Source: Apteryx mantelli
Lineage: Eukaryota > Chordata > Aves > Apterygiformes > Apterygidae
Assembly (NCBI RefSeq): GCF_036417845.1
Contig: NC_089981.1
Span: 63,205,268 to 63,269,267 of the forward strand
Direction: 5' to 3'
DNA: 64,000 nucleotides
In this document: one piece after another, positions 1 through 10,809 of the stretch
How positions within the stretch are numbered: the stretch's first letter is position 1
Layout: each line of letters begins with the position of its first letter
Notes under the pieces: generated by a model
What the model was told of the DNA's origin: nothing
Seen by the model: the letters and a program-made list of their open reading frames with translations, nothing else
Database searches by the model: none
Made by a program: the position numbers and the translations under genes

Positions 1-1289
1 AAGCGCCATCCAGATAAAAGAGCTCACAAAAATGTTAAGATTAAGAAGTATAACCCTTAACTCTATAGACCTGAAGTACTGTATAATAAATTACAGCTTC
101 AAAATATGCCAGAAGCCTTTACTTGGGCAGGGGGGGAGGGAACAGGGAGGGAGGCCCATACTTGCAAATATTAAATGAAGACTGTACGATGATGACTTGT
201 TAAAAGGCAACTGGAATTGACTAAACGGTGCTCTAAGCTGTCTGGTTTGTTGGCAATGTCACATTTAATTGCATTACCACACTTGAGGACTGGGAATTTT
301 GCTGACTTTAAATTATGGAGACATGCCAAGTGAAATTATTAATCTACATAAATAATGTCAAGATTACATTATTATTCCTAGAGAAAATCATAATGTTAAG
401 ATGTATCAGCTACAGCTCCAGAAGTGCTCTTTGCAGCTGTCTTGCTAGTCTTGTATATCTTTTCACATCCACAATTGTATTCATACCAAAAATTATACCA
501 GGGCTCATTATATTGTCATTTTTCCCTGTCACCTTAACATAAAACTATCAAAAGTATTTCAATGTAGCATGTGTCTGCGGAAGTTAAAGTCTGTCAGCTT
601 CTAGCTATAGGTGCACTATGAACCAAAAGTGGAAAGAGAGAGAGAGAAAAAAAAAAAAGAGCACTACCAAGGAGAGTGATAAATCTGCCTGTTTTGACCT
701 AAGATATCTATTGACTTCACTTCAGAGCCTAGATCTATCAAATAGAGCTGTCATCCATTAGACCTTTGGGAAACTCAGGAGTTTCCTATCACCCAATTTC
801 ATGGAAATGTGTTTTCTGATTTTTATATACATGTATTCAAACTCCCTCACTCAATTAGACTGGAACAAACTAAAGACACAAAATGAAACTCAGTCCAAAC
901 AAGTTCAAAGCTATGCAAAAAAACTGGATTTCCAATGAACCAAACCTAGAATATAATTTACTCAAATTCATATACCTTGACTTTCTTTCTATAGTCTGAG
1001 CCACATGTTCATGCACTGCAAATGCAATATATGAGAGCAGGCTGGGAAGCTTTCTTAGAAAGTGAGCTGGAAACAAAGTAAAACCAAATCCTGGGTGAAT
1101 AAGCTAAAAAAGAGGTGAAATTGGCCTAGCTCGTAGTCAGAAATGGCTAGTGATTTCAAGTGTCTTCATTTTGGATAAGTGACACCTAATTTAATGCAGA
1201 GCATCTCTGAAAATGTGCCCCTTAAAATTGAGATATGTATCTGAAATCTCTATTTAGAGATGTTTAAAATCATCAATCACCTTTTAAAA
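1..1289. other. Unique AT-rich DNA, no gene seen
   Basis: I see no exon, repeat family or RNA gene here. The only simple sequence is a short GA tract running into an A tract near 635-658. The longest open frames (75 and 68 codons) have no recognisable domain and are expected by chance in AT-rich DNA. Confidence 0.5.
634..660. repeat. (GA)n followed by A tract
   Basis: About six GA units run directly into a 12-base A homopolymer. It is a simple repeat, likely polymorphic in length, and no retrotransposed body is recognisable upstream of it. Confidence 0.85.
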
Positions 1290-1730
1290 TGCTGCAGCCA
1301 TCTTTAATCAAATAGAGCTACAGGGAAAGCTCACTAAGCTGAGAAGCTCATGTTTAAAATTTTCTTTCGCTGATATCTAGTTTAATGTTTGATACAACAA
1401 TAGCTGTATATTTTCAGGTAGCATTAGCATGCTAACAAATCCTGTCCATCAGTGTTTGTGAACTGCTAATGCATTCTTAATATCTGATAAGCCAGAACCT
1501 TAGGGTGCAAACTTCTATTAACATGCTAAAGCATCTTGTCCCTGCTTGCTTTAGAATTAGTGAATGTAGGCTGTTAGCCAATATAAGGCCATTTTTCATT
1601 TTGTTAAAGCCATTAATGATGAGAAAAGAGACAGAGGTGCTACCTGCCAATCAACTTCTCTTATCAGCTTGCAGATAAATGTAATAAAAATTGCCTGTAA
1701 AGCAATGCAGGGAAAGAAAAATAAAATCAA
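1290..1730. promoter_or_regulatory. Candidate conserved noncoding element
   Basis: This stretch has no long open frame, no simple repeats and no transposon similarity. It is dense in homeodomain/POU-like AT motifs. These include a 12-bp palindrome TTAGCATGCTAA at 1424-1435, an ATGCTAAAG near 1532, TAATGCAT near 1468 and several TAAT and TTAAT cores. A CCAAT-containing block lies near 1578, and a TTATCAG GATA-like site near 1661. Such texture is typical of deeply conserved developmental enhancers in gene deserts, but conservation cannot be seen from one sequence, so this is inference. It could equally be ordinary AT-rich DNA. Confidence 0.22.
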
Positions 1731-4700
1731 GTCATCTTAGCGCCTAACAAATAGTTTTTAGAAGCTCCATGAATTATTTTCATTTAGCATGTGCATCCAG
1801 GAATTTGGCAGCTGGCTCTATATTCCATGGGTCCAAGTGCAATCTCAAGCAAAAAACTCAACTACTCTGAGAGTCTTATAACCTCACTATTAAGATTTTT
1901 AAAAGGAGAAGTATTGATATATGCCGGTTCCAGAATTCAGGACTTTCCACAGCAAATTTTATTCCATCTGCAGCATTTATTTTGAAATAAATGGGTTGTA
2001 GAGAAAAAAACAACATAACTTTCCTTCAGTTTTCTGGAAGGTATATAAAGGACACTTCATACCCACTCATGTGAAACTGAGTAATGTCTGAAATCAGTGA
2101 AGTTATACTGGTTTAAAAACAGGGTCAGTTAGATGACTATAGGGCCACTGAAGAAGGAGGCAGTTGCTCAGACCCAAAACTTTCAAGTATTTTACAGAAT
2201 AAATGGGTGTCAACAGTTTGATCTATACTCAGAAATGAGAAGTATAAGAAAGAGCATAATAAAAAAGTCTGTACTGTCTTACAGAATTGGCATAACATCT
2301 TTGTGAAGGCAAATAGGGCAGAAGCAGCATTCTGCAGCAGCTGCTATGTTAATTAGGGGTTATGATACCCTGTAAGTAGCCTTGATGAGCACTGAAAAGC
2401 TGTCTGATTTTGGCATTGCACACAGCAAAGGGGTCTACACTCCTGGAGCCAGTGTGGCCCAAACCCTTCCTGATGAGAGAAATTGTCTATTAGTATACAA
2501 CCCATGGGCATACAGAGAGACCTGATGTGCAGCACGGACTAGAGGCGGGTCAGTCCCTGATGCTGGACGCACACAAAGTAGCAAAGCCTTTACCCAGCCT
2601 CACTCATCCTATGAATCTATTCAAGACTGAGCTGCAATCCCGTTTTGCAATGTAAGGATCATGTTGATGAAATTGTTTTATATATTAAGGGAAGTTTATA
2701 ACATTCTCTTCTCATGCAACACATCTCTGCAGTTCCAATCTTAAACAGAAAACCACAAGCGTATGTTTTGATGGCTTTGAGGTGTGAATTAACATAGAGT
2801 GAGAAGTAGAAAGACACTGTCCGCCAAATCTACCCAGATGCAAAATTTCTTTTCAGTTGTTTGTGACCCTCTTGTAATCAGTTTCTCAAGAATATTTGAG
2901 TACTTCAGTATTACCAGCACTTTTAACATTCATTTTTTCTTGGCTGTGAAGATAAAATCCAGAAATATCTGCCAAACACACATTTTGCACTTTTCTTTAC
3001 AGAATTTCTACTTTTCACAGAACCATTCAGCTACGTGAGTCATCAGATAAAAAGAACATGCACACATTATCTGTCTATATTCACATACAGTGCTCAAGAA
3101 ATGACCAATCATTAAAAATAAAGAAATTGCATAAAATGAATAAACGGGTGAAATTTGTAATAAGCCAGTGGGTAATTCATAAACAGACAAGAAGGTGACA
3201 TTGAAATCAGTTATTCATTGGAAATTATTTACTTAACTCTACTGCAGGCAAATTTCTTCCCAGCTCTAGAAAGAAACCATTATACATTCATTCTTGTTTG
3301 CATCCTAATTAGTTTTTGAACCTAGACTTGCAGTGTAATCTCCCATTATATCAGTTAGCTCAGTGTCCCTTAACATAGGTCTGAAAGACAGGTTAACATT
3401 GCAAAACCATGACAGCTGCTGTAATGGTATGATCTCAGTATAATGAGAGCAATAAAAAAGGTAACTGGTAATGTACAGGATATAGGGCGAAAGAAACGTC
3501 TGTCTCCTTTCAAAAATCATGATAAAATAAGAAAACAGGTTCTGATATGTATGATCCACTCATTGCACTTTATGAGTTATGAAATGACTAGACAGGGCAG
3601 TATTTATTCTCAGGTTTGCTTTGCCTTGCTTCAAAGATAAGTGATGAATGCAGACTCAAGCACACCTGAGCCATGTCATTACAGTAGCAACACCCAATTA
3701 AAGTTACTGTACAGATGAAAATCTTAAAGTTATTGTATCATTACAAAACCCAAAAGCTCATATGCAGAAATGTGAATCTTAGATATCCAAGTGACAGACA
3801 CAAAATGAGAGTCAATAACAACACATATTATGACTAAAATATTACAGAATATATATTTTTTGTAAAGCAGCACATATTCCTAACCATCTGTCATATGTTG
3901 TAAACTGAACACCGACCTTCCATACACAGGGTTTCTACAGCTGCTAGTTCTCACTATTTTCTCATGAGCTTCAGAGACTTGGAGCTTGTTCTGAGAGTCT
4001 TAAATCCCAGAGATCTGTGATAAGGTGGGAGTGTCAACTTTCACAAGAGAGAAAAAAAATTATAACCTTTGTGGTTATAGAGCAAAGCTTGAAAACATGC
4101 ATTTTAAAAGGCTCAAATAACATAAGATAAAGAAAAAAAGAAAATAACATTGTTTTAAGTATCTTCTTAATATATTTTAAATCACAGTGCTTGACCTGTG
4201 ATGGCTTGAGGAGTTTTGAAAGCGTACCTCTGGGCCTCTGAGACGATGCTAGATTCCTGTCTCATCTCACTGTTGTACCTCCCTTCTGCCCACACTATGG
4301 AGCTATACTTTCTAACAGCTTCAAGACAGCACAAGCCATGCATATACATGCATGTGGTGCTGCATCAGGCTTCTGAGTAAAATTAAAGCTAATGTTATCA
4401 ATGAACAAGTATAGTCCATGAGGCCTACCGTCCACAAGACATAGCCCTCCAGTCACCCAGATCAGGGACCCAGGCAAGGTCTGCAGTAAGTCCCCTCCAG
4501 GCCCCTTGGATTTCCTTCCATAGAAACCATGGCATCAGGAGAGGATGATGCACACCTACATCTCATCCCAGCGCAGATTCAAGATACAGCTGGGGCACCT
4601 GCCCAGACATGGGGACTGGAGGCTTCTCCAGGTACTCAAGAGTTTAGAAATATCTAACTGTCCTCATAGAGTCTTAAGGCTTAACACTGGGTTGAATTCT

Positions 4701-6797
4701 GGGGCGAGGAATGTAGTCTGACCTTCCCTTTTTAATATCTGACTGCATACATAGCTATACATATATATAGTAAATCTAAAACAACTATATCTTTTTCTTG
4801 TCTTCTTCATATGCTATATTACCTATAAATTCCATAAGATGCCCATACTAAAATAAGGATTGTCACCTGTAAAATGATGCTACCTTGTTCTAAACTATTG
4901 CCATTTTTTCTATACTTATCTCTTTCTAGAGTTAAACCTCTCTCATTCAGTTGGGACTTTATCATTTTTATTGTATGTCTGTTTATTAGTATGTGAATTT
5001 TTTTTATTAATATGTTTAAATTGCAGAACATTTCATGTTTTCAGTGAATAATCCCCATTAGCCTGACTGGATTTTTTCTCAAAATGGGAATTTCAAATAA
5101 ATTAAGATACTTTGTTCATGTTATTTTCATATTTTGCACACACCCTGAGAGAAGATTAAAAAACACATACCACAGAAACACTGGGGTGAGGGGGTAACAT
5201 TTCTACTCCAAGTTAGTATACTGAAATATTAACACAAAAAAAGCAGGAATGGTTAAAAGACATTTTCAGTAAGGTATCAAAATGTTGTCTGAGTGACTAA
5301 GAAGTGATTTCACAGTTCAGCCAGAGGATAAGGTACTCAAAGTCTGGGCAAATACCCTTCTAACATCAATAATCTGGTTATTTACCTTTTAACTCTGATT
5401 TTCTGTAATGTAGTTTTGTTCAATCTTCTAACATTATTACATTGTTTCTAGTAAAAATGAAAATCTTTGAGGTTCCAAATAGTTTTTTTTTCCCCTAAAC
5501 ATATTAAATTGCTGCAACCATGGTTTCTGTTTTATTCCTTCAGTATTCTCCTGTGATATTGATGATACTATCATAAGACATTGTGATAATTTAAATTTAC
5601 CTATTCAGTACCTGTTCCTTTTAGTAAGGTAGCTATTTCCAATAGGGCACATGACAGAAATATTTTATCAATCCACTGATTTCAGATCCAGTGTCAGAGA
5701 AGCACATTCATAAAAGCAGGGCTAGAGAAGTCAGACCAGAAATGAAACTCCCATTCGTCTTCCAGTTAGGAACTGAAATAATAGGAAATAGTAGGTGCAT
5801 TCAAAGGATACAAGCCGGACAAGTTTTGTAGGGAAAGGTAGTATCTCTTAGTAGATCAGTGCAACTGTTTAAGTAAAGGCTGATCCTGTCAACTGTTAGG
5901 TCTAAATTAAAGGAAGAAGACAACTGAACTATAAGACACTTGCCGACCTTTAGTTTTTCCTAATGTTTATAGAATTAGACAATTGTGTAGTTTATATATT
6001 GTAAAATACTGTAACTGCATATTCACGCTAAGACTTTGATCAGATTCCCAGATGCCTCTGAGCTTCTGATCTGAAATGCTAATGTATGCTCAAAACATAG
6101 TTTGAAGAAAGGATCTAATTTAAGCATCAGTGATCATGATTCAGGCTAAAATAATTCAGCTTATGGTAAAGGAAGACTTAAGGAAGACTCCCTTTTATTT
6201 TTCAGAGGGTTACATTTTCAATAAACTAATGTCTTCCAAAATTTACTGAAGAGCTGATTCTGAATTGTCCTCTCTGCCTAATAACACATCCCCTCTAAAG
6301 TTAAATTCTTTACACTTAGTCTTTGACAAAGACATAGCAGATACAGACTCATTTTCATCTGCTAAAGCCTTTCTTCTTCTCTTCTGATCTAACTACCCCT
6401 GGCCAGTGAGGTATGCATTCTTATGCCAAGTAATGCAGTTGCAGTCATATGGCTAGACACTCTCCACATTAAGATGTGTTGCATCTACTTCAAAATTAAC
6501 TGTTCTCAACCAACCTCCATGCACAGAAGTTGTTGTTGGTTTTACCAACATTTCTTTTCTTACTTTCCTCTTTTGTGTATTAAATTATTAGCGCTATGCT
6601 TGAGGAAGCTGCTTTAAGCTTTGGTCATCTGAACACTTTCCTATGCCTAAATGAACAGAAGGAAAGCTGGAGACAAGCAACTTATGGATTGTTTCCAGTG
6701 CTGTGAGTGAAAGCACAGGCACAAAGAGATGTATAGTCTACTGGCTTAGAAGGATGCAGGGAAGTTCTTTCTGTAACTGCCAAAAGAAAGGCATTTA
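1731..6797. other. Unique DNA, no gene seen
   Basis: About 5 kb of AT-rich sequence with only short, overlapping open frames (84 codons or fewer) on both strands. No repeat family, RNA gene or clear splice-flanked exon was recognised. The segment ends at the TA target site of the Tigger insertion. Confidence 0.5.
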
Positions 6798-6799
6798 TA
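6798..6799. repeat. Left TA target-site duplication of Tigger
   Basis: The TA dinucleotide directly precedes the CAGGCATACC terminus and pairs with the TA at 9208-9209. Tc1/mariner and pogo elements insert at TA and duplicate it. Confidence 0.85.
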
Positions 6800-6830
6800 C
6801 AGGCATACCTCAGAAATATTGCGGGTTCAG
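6800..6830 (+). repeat. Tigger terminal inverted repeat, left end
   Basis: Starts CAGGCATACCTC, then continues into a region with an ATTGCG motif and later CAATAAAGCG motifs (about 6843-6865). This lies downstream of the transposase gene, that is, at the 3' end of the element. The canonical terminus of the family appears unmutated here in its first 12 bases. Confidence 0.8.
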
Positions 6831-6995
6831 TTCCAGACCACCGCAATAAAGCGAATAGCACAATAAAGCAAGTCACACAAATTTTTTGGTTTCCCAGTGC
6901 ATATAAAAGTTATGTTTACACTATGCTGTAGTCTGTTAAGTGTGCAATAGCATTATGTCTAAAAAACCAATGTACATACCTTCATTAAAAAATAC

Positions 6996-7001
6996 TTTAT
7001 T
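6996..7001 (-). terminator. Polyadenylation signal of the Tigger transposase
   Basis: AATAAA on the minus strand, 11 bases beyond the family's natural TAG stop at 7013-7015 and inside the transposon. It is the expected position for 3'-end formation of the transposase mRNA. Confidence 0.5.
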
Positions 7002-7012
7002 ACTAAAAAATG

Positions 7013-8786
7013 CTAACCATCATCTGAGCCTTCAGCGAGTCATAATCTTTTTGCTGATGGAGGGTCTTGCCTCAGTGTTGACGGCTGCTGACTGATCAGG
7101 GTGGTGGCTGCTGAAGGCTGGGGTGGCTGTGGCAATTTCTTAAAATAAGACAGCAATGAAGTTTGCTGCATCAACTGACTCTTCCTTTCACGAAGGATTT
7201 CTCTGTAGCATGCAATGCTGTTTGATAGCATTTTACCCACAATAGAACTTCTTTCCAAATTGGAGTCAAACCTCTCAAACTCTGCTGCTGCTTTATCAAC
7301 TAAGTTTATGTAATATTCTAAATCATTTGTTGTCATTTCAACAAAGTTCACAGCATTTTCACCAGGAGTAGTTTCCATCTCAAGGAACCACTTTCTTTGC
7401 TCATCCATAAGAAGCAACTCCTCATCCATTAAAGTTTTATCATGAGATTGCAGCAACTCAGTCACATCTTCAGGCTCCACTTCTAATTCTAGTTCTCTTG
7501 TTATTTCCACCACATCTGCAGTTACTTTCTCCACTGAAGTCTTGAACCCCTCAAAGTCATCCATAAGGGTTGGAATCAACTTCTTCCAAACTCCTGTTAA
7601 TGTTGATATTTTGACCTCCTCCCATGAATCACGAATGTTCTTAATGGCATCCAGAATGGTGAATCCTTTCCAGAAGATTTTCAGTTTGCTTTGCCTATTT
7701 ACAGATCCATCAGAGGAATCACTATCTATGGCAGCTATAGCCTTACGAAATGTATTTCTTAAATAACAAGACTTGAAAGTTGAAATTACTCCTTGATCCA
7801 TGGGCTGCAGAATGGATGTTGTGTTAGCAGGCATGAAAACAACATTAATCGTGTTGTACATTGCCATCAGAGCTCTCGGGTGACCAGGTGCATTGTCAAT
7901 GAGCAATAATATTTTGAAAGGAATCTTTTTTTCTGAGCAGTAGGTCTCAACAGTGGGCTTAAAATATTCAGTAAACCATGTTGTAAACAGATGTGCTCTC
8001 ATCCAGGCTTTGTTGTTCCATTTATAGAGCACAGGCAGAGTAGATTGAGCATAATTCTTAAGGGCCAGAGGATTTTTGGAATGGTAAATGAGCACTGGTT
8101 TCAACTTAAAGTCACCAGCTGCATTAGCCCCTAGCAAGAGAGTCAGCCTGTCCTCTGAAGCTCTGAAACCTGGCATTGACTTCTCCTCTCTAGCTAGGAA
8201 AGTCCTAGATGGCATCTTCTTCCAATATAAGGCTGTTTCATCTACATTGAAAATCTGTTGTTTAGTGTAGCTACCTTTAACAATTATCTTCTGGATAACT
8301 TGCTGCAGCTTCTACATCAGCACTTGCTGCTTCACCTTGCACTTTTATGTTATGGAGATGGCTTCTTTCCTTCAACCTCATGAACCAACCTCTGCTAGCT
8401 TCAAACTTTTCTTCTGCAGCTTCCTCACCTCTCTCAACCTTCACAGAATTGAAGAGAGTTAGGGCCTTGCTCTAGAGGAGGCTTTGACTTAAGGGAATGT
8501 GGCTGCTTTGATCTTCTCTCCAGACCACTAAAACTTTCTCCATATCAACACTAAGGCTATTTCATTTTCTTAGCATTTGTGTGTTCACTGGAGTAGCAGT
8601 TTGAATTTCCTTCAAGAACTTTTCCTTTGCATCTACAACTTGGCTAACTGTTTGGCGCAAGAGGCCTAGCTTTCGGCCTGTCTCGGCTTTTGACGTGCCT
8701 TCCTCACTAAGCTTAATCATTTCTAGCTTTTGATTTAAAGTGAGAGACGTGCAACTCTTCCTTTCACTTGAACACTTAGAGGCCAT
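7013..8786 (-). pseudogene. Broken Tigger1-like transposase (CENP-B HTH + DDE)
   Basis: Encodes the transposase that would bind the Tigger ends and cut and paste the element. The likely native start is the ATG at 8784-8786 (peptide [11 protein letters not shown]), followed by the CENP-B/pogo HTH ([15 protein letters not shown], then [14 protein letters not shown]). The reading frame then meets TGA at 8562-8564 and TAG at 8472-8474. Between and after these stops the same frame still reads as Tc5-type HTH ([16 protein letters not shown]). Near 8286-8290 the frame shifts, apparently through an 11-bp loss relative to the family, and then continues open to TGA at 7040-7042. The family's natural stop is the in-frame TAG at 7013-7015, nine codons on. 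Catalytic aspartates are visible in [14 protein letters not shown] and PMDQG (DD32D spacing between the last two). The CGA-to-TGA reading of two stops and the deletion size rely on my memory of the Tigger1 consensus. Related host gene: TIGD1, but the TIRs and breaks here indicate a transposon copy. Confidence 0.9.
7040..8311 (-). CDS. Open catalytic-domain frame of the Tigger transposase
   Basis: A single uninterrupted frame of 423 codons plus stop, bounded upstream by TAG at 8312-8314. It contains all three DDE acidic residues: D in NVDET (codon 8240-8242), D in LIDNAPGHP, and D in PMDQG. The first ATG is at 8213-8215, eight codons after the NVDET aspartate, and opens a 391-residue frame in which the other two aspartates are residues 107 and 140. 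A protein starting at that ATG would therefore lack the first catalytic residue and both DNA-binding motifs. The C-terminal part is acidic, then proline/glutamine-rich ([10 protein letters not shown]), as in Tigger proteins. It is a remnant of the broken transposase rather than a host gene. Confidence 0.6.
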   Translation of the reverse strand, partial: KLQQVIQKIIVKGSYTKQQIFNVDETALYWKKMPSRTFLAREEKSMPGFRASEDRLTLLLGANAAGDFKLKPVLIYHSKNPLALKNYAQSTLPVLYKWNNKAWMRAHLFTTWFTEYFKPTVETYCSEKKIPFKILLLIDNAPGHPRALMAMYNTINVVFMPANTTSILQPMDQGVISTFKSCYLRNTFRKAIAAIDSDSSDGSVNRQSKLKIFWKGFTILDAIKNIRDSWEEVKISTLTGVWKKLIPTLMDDFEGFKTSVEKVTADVVEITRELELEVEPEDVTELLQSHDKTLMDEELLLMDEQRKWFLEMETTPGENAVNFVEMTTNDLEYYINLVDKAAAEFERFDSNLERSSIVGKMLSNSIACYREILRERKSQLMQQTSLLSYFKKLPQPPQPSAATTLISQQPSTLRQDPPSAKRL

Positions 8787-8924
8787 TGTAGGGTTATTAA
8801 TTGCCCTAATTTCAATATTGTTCTGTCTCAGGGAATAGGAAGGCCTGAGAAGAGGGAGACAGACAGGGGAATGGCTGGCTGGTGGAGCAGTCGGAACACA
8901 CACATTGATCGATTAAGTTCGCTG

Positions 8925-8933
8925 TCTTATATG
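8925..8933 (-). promoter_or_regulatory. TATA-like box of the Tigger transposase gene
   Basis: CATATAAGA on the minus strand lies about 140 bases upstream of the transposase start codon, inside the element. It is a plausible internal promoter element of the transposon. The assignment rests on motif and position only. Confidence 0.35.
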
Positions 8934-9169
8934 GGTGTGGTTCGTGGTGCCCCAAAACAATTACAATAGTAACATCAAAGATCACTGATCACAGATCACC
9001 ATAACAAATATAATAATAACAAAAAAGTTTGAAATATTGCGAGAATCACCAAAATGTAACGCAGAGACATGAAGTGAGCAAATGCTGTTGGAAAAATGGC
9101 GCTGATAGACTTGCTTGACGCAGGATTGCCACAAACCTTCAATTTGTAAAAAACGCAGTATCTGCAAAG

Positions 9170-9207
9170 CGCAATAAAGCTAAGCGCAAAAAAATGAAGT
9201 GTGCCTG
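9170..9207 (-). repeat. Tigger terminal inverted repeat, right end
   Basis: Read from the right end inward on the minus strand it begins CAGGCACACTTC and continues into GCGCTTAGC and TTTATTGCGC motifs, related to the left end. Two of the first 12 bases differ from the left terminus, probably decay since insertion. Confidence 0.75.
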
Positions 9208-9209
9208 TA
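9208..9209. repeat. Right TA target-site duplication of Tigger
   Basis: The TA directly follows the terminal GTGCCTG of the transposon and matches the left-hand TA. It confirms that both ends of the element are present. Confidence 0.85.
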
Positions 9210-10809
9210 ATTATAAATCCCTTGAACTGAACTAGCTCATAACTTTACAACAGAGTGGGCATGACATTTTCAGTGTGCCCAAAACTGAAATTGTCATGGA
9301 CTTCAGTGTCCGTTAATAATCTAGGGCAAGATATCACACATATTCACAGAATTAAATAATACCTTTTACTGTTAGGTTCTCAGACTCAAGGGTTTTCTGC
9401 TGAAAAGTCTAGCAATTTCTTTGTACTTTGGCTCTAGAAATAAACAGGAAATCAAACTCTAGACCAGCGTAAATTCCATTTCTAGGTAAAGTTGATTTTC
9501 TACCATTTTAAAATATATTGCTGGTGAGAAGAAAAGACAAGGAGAAGGCTGGAGAAGTTTTCTAAATGGGAACATGGTGCCAAGGAATGCAGGAATGAGT
9601 ACCAGCATTTACTCTTTTGCTCACTCTCAAGTTTCTCACTATACCTTTTATTTGCTGTTGAGTCTGTCTTTTCCAGAAACACTGCCACATCCAGCCCAGA
9701 GTCTTTACCATTACTTGGATAACTAGCATCTAGTTATTGATTTGATAGGACTTACTAGATGAAGCTTATTCAATGTATCTTGAAATCAAATGAAGATTTA
9801 TGTTGACTTTGGTAGCACTGGATTGGTATAGTCACAGAGAAGAGAGAAGATGTGTTTCTTATTAATCAATGCAATACCTGAAAATTAAGGTAACAGAAGC
9901 TCAGACAGTTTGGAAGTTCTGTCCAATGTTCAAACAAGAAGATTGGCTGCAGCTAATCTGGAGGGAGAAGGGGCCTTCAGAGCTTAAGACAGATAGCTAA
10001 GAAGAGCAAAAATTGTCACATCTGGCAAAAATATGCAGGATAGAAAGAAATAGAGACGTGCTGAAGACAATCATGTTCTTGCTTTTCAGTGTATTTTGAA
10101 ACCTCAAAGAGAAATGACACATGCCTGTTGACTGCTGCACAAAATGTGTGTATACTCACGGAAGGTTATGATAGTGCCTGCATTTGAAATATGAGATTTT
10201 TCCAATAAAAATTACTTTTTATATGAAATTCTTATAGTACCAAAAATATTGTCTTCCTCTATAAACTATTAAGGGCTATGATAAAACCCTTTCTAATACA
10301 GCATATCTCAATTTCTCTTCTGCTGAAATGCCTGCTGTTTTCTGATAAGAAGTGTTCATCAACTATAGTGCCTTTTCATGCTAATGAAGCACAGTAACTG
10401 AAGGAGGAGCAGCTATGCTGTTCAGCATAGTGCATTCATACATATTGTCTGATATTTGTTCCCTAAAGGGGGTAATGTTTTTGCCTAAGAAGCTGAGCTG
10501 TTTTTCTAAATTATTTCTTTCAGTCATTTATACAGCATTTCTCTCTCTACAAAACAAGAAATGAGCCAGTACTAGGAGGTACACAGAGGCAATAATCTAT
10601 GAAAGGACTGCCCCACTGCCAGTTAAGTGGAAGTGAGGAAATTACTGTGAAGCAACAAAGCTTTTAAAAAGGGAGAATACCCTGTATTATAGATCTCACT
10701 TCAAGGGCCTGTAAGGGGGAGAGAATGGGGAACTGCTTAGGCAATTTCCTGCTCTTTAGCTTTCAAGGCAATACATGCTTCTTTCCATAAAAGGGCAACT
10801 GGCCAGGGC
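9210..10809. other. Unique DNA between Tigger and an old CR1
   Basis: No gene, RNA or repeat family was recognised. Open frames are shorter than 65 codons. The 3' part near 10.5-10.8 kb could be further diverged CR1 sequence upstream of the recognisable reverse-transcriptase block, but I cannot show that. Confidence 0.45.

Larger units (their letters stand above)
6800..9207 (-). mobile_element. Full-length Tigger1-like pogo-family DNA transposon
   Basis: A 2.4-kb cut-and-paste DNA transposon of the Tc1/mariner-pogo group, transcribed on the minus strand. The left end starts CAGGCATACCTC. The right end, read inward on the minus strand, starts CAGGCACACTTC, so the first 12 bases agree at 10 positions. 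TA dinucleotides sit immediately outside both ends (6798-6799 and 9208-9209), which is the expected target duplication. Internally it encodes an N-terminal CENP-B-type helix-turn-helix and a DDE transposase. Length, internal layout and sequence match what I recall of mammalian Tigger1, and the copy is close to full length. Inner terminal sequences differ between the ends, as I recall for this family. The coding region is broken, so the copy is not autonomous. Its presence in bird-like DNA is unexpected and suggests lateral acquisition. Confidence 0.95.

Noticed and set aside
7040..8215. 391-codon frame as a domesticated host gene such as TIGD1
   Set aside because: It sits inside a transposon with both ends and TA duplication, starts after the first catalytic aspartate, and its upstream half has stops and a frame change.
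8562..8903. 113-codon frame starting at 8903 as a separate gene
   Set aside because: It is the N-terminal end of the Tigger transposase; the family start is the internal ATG at 8784-8786 and the frame ends at a premature TGA.
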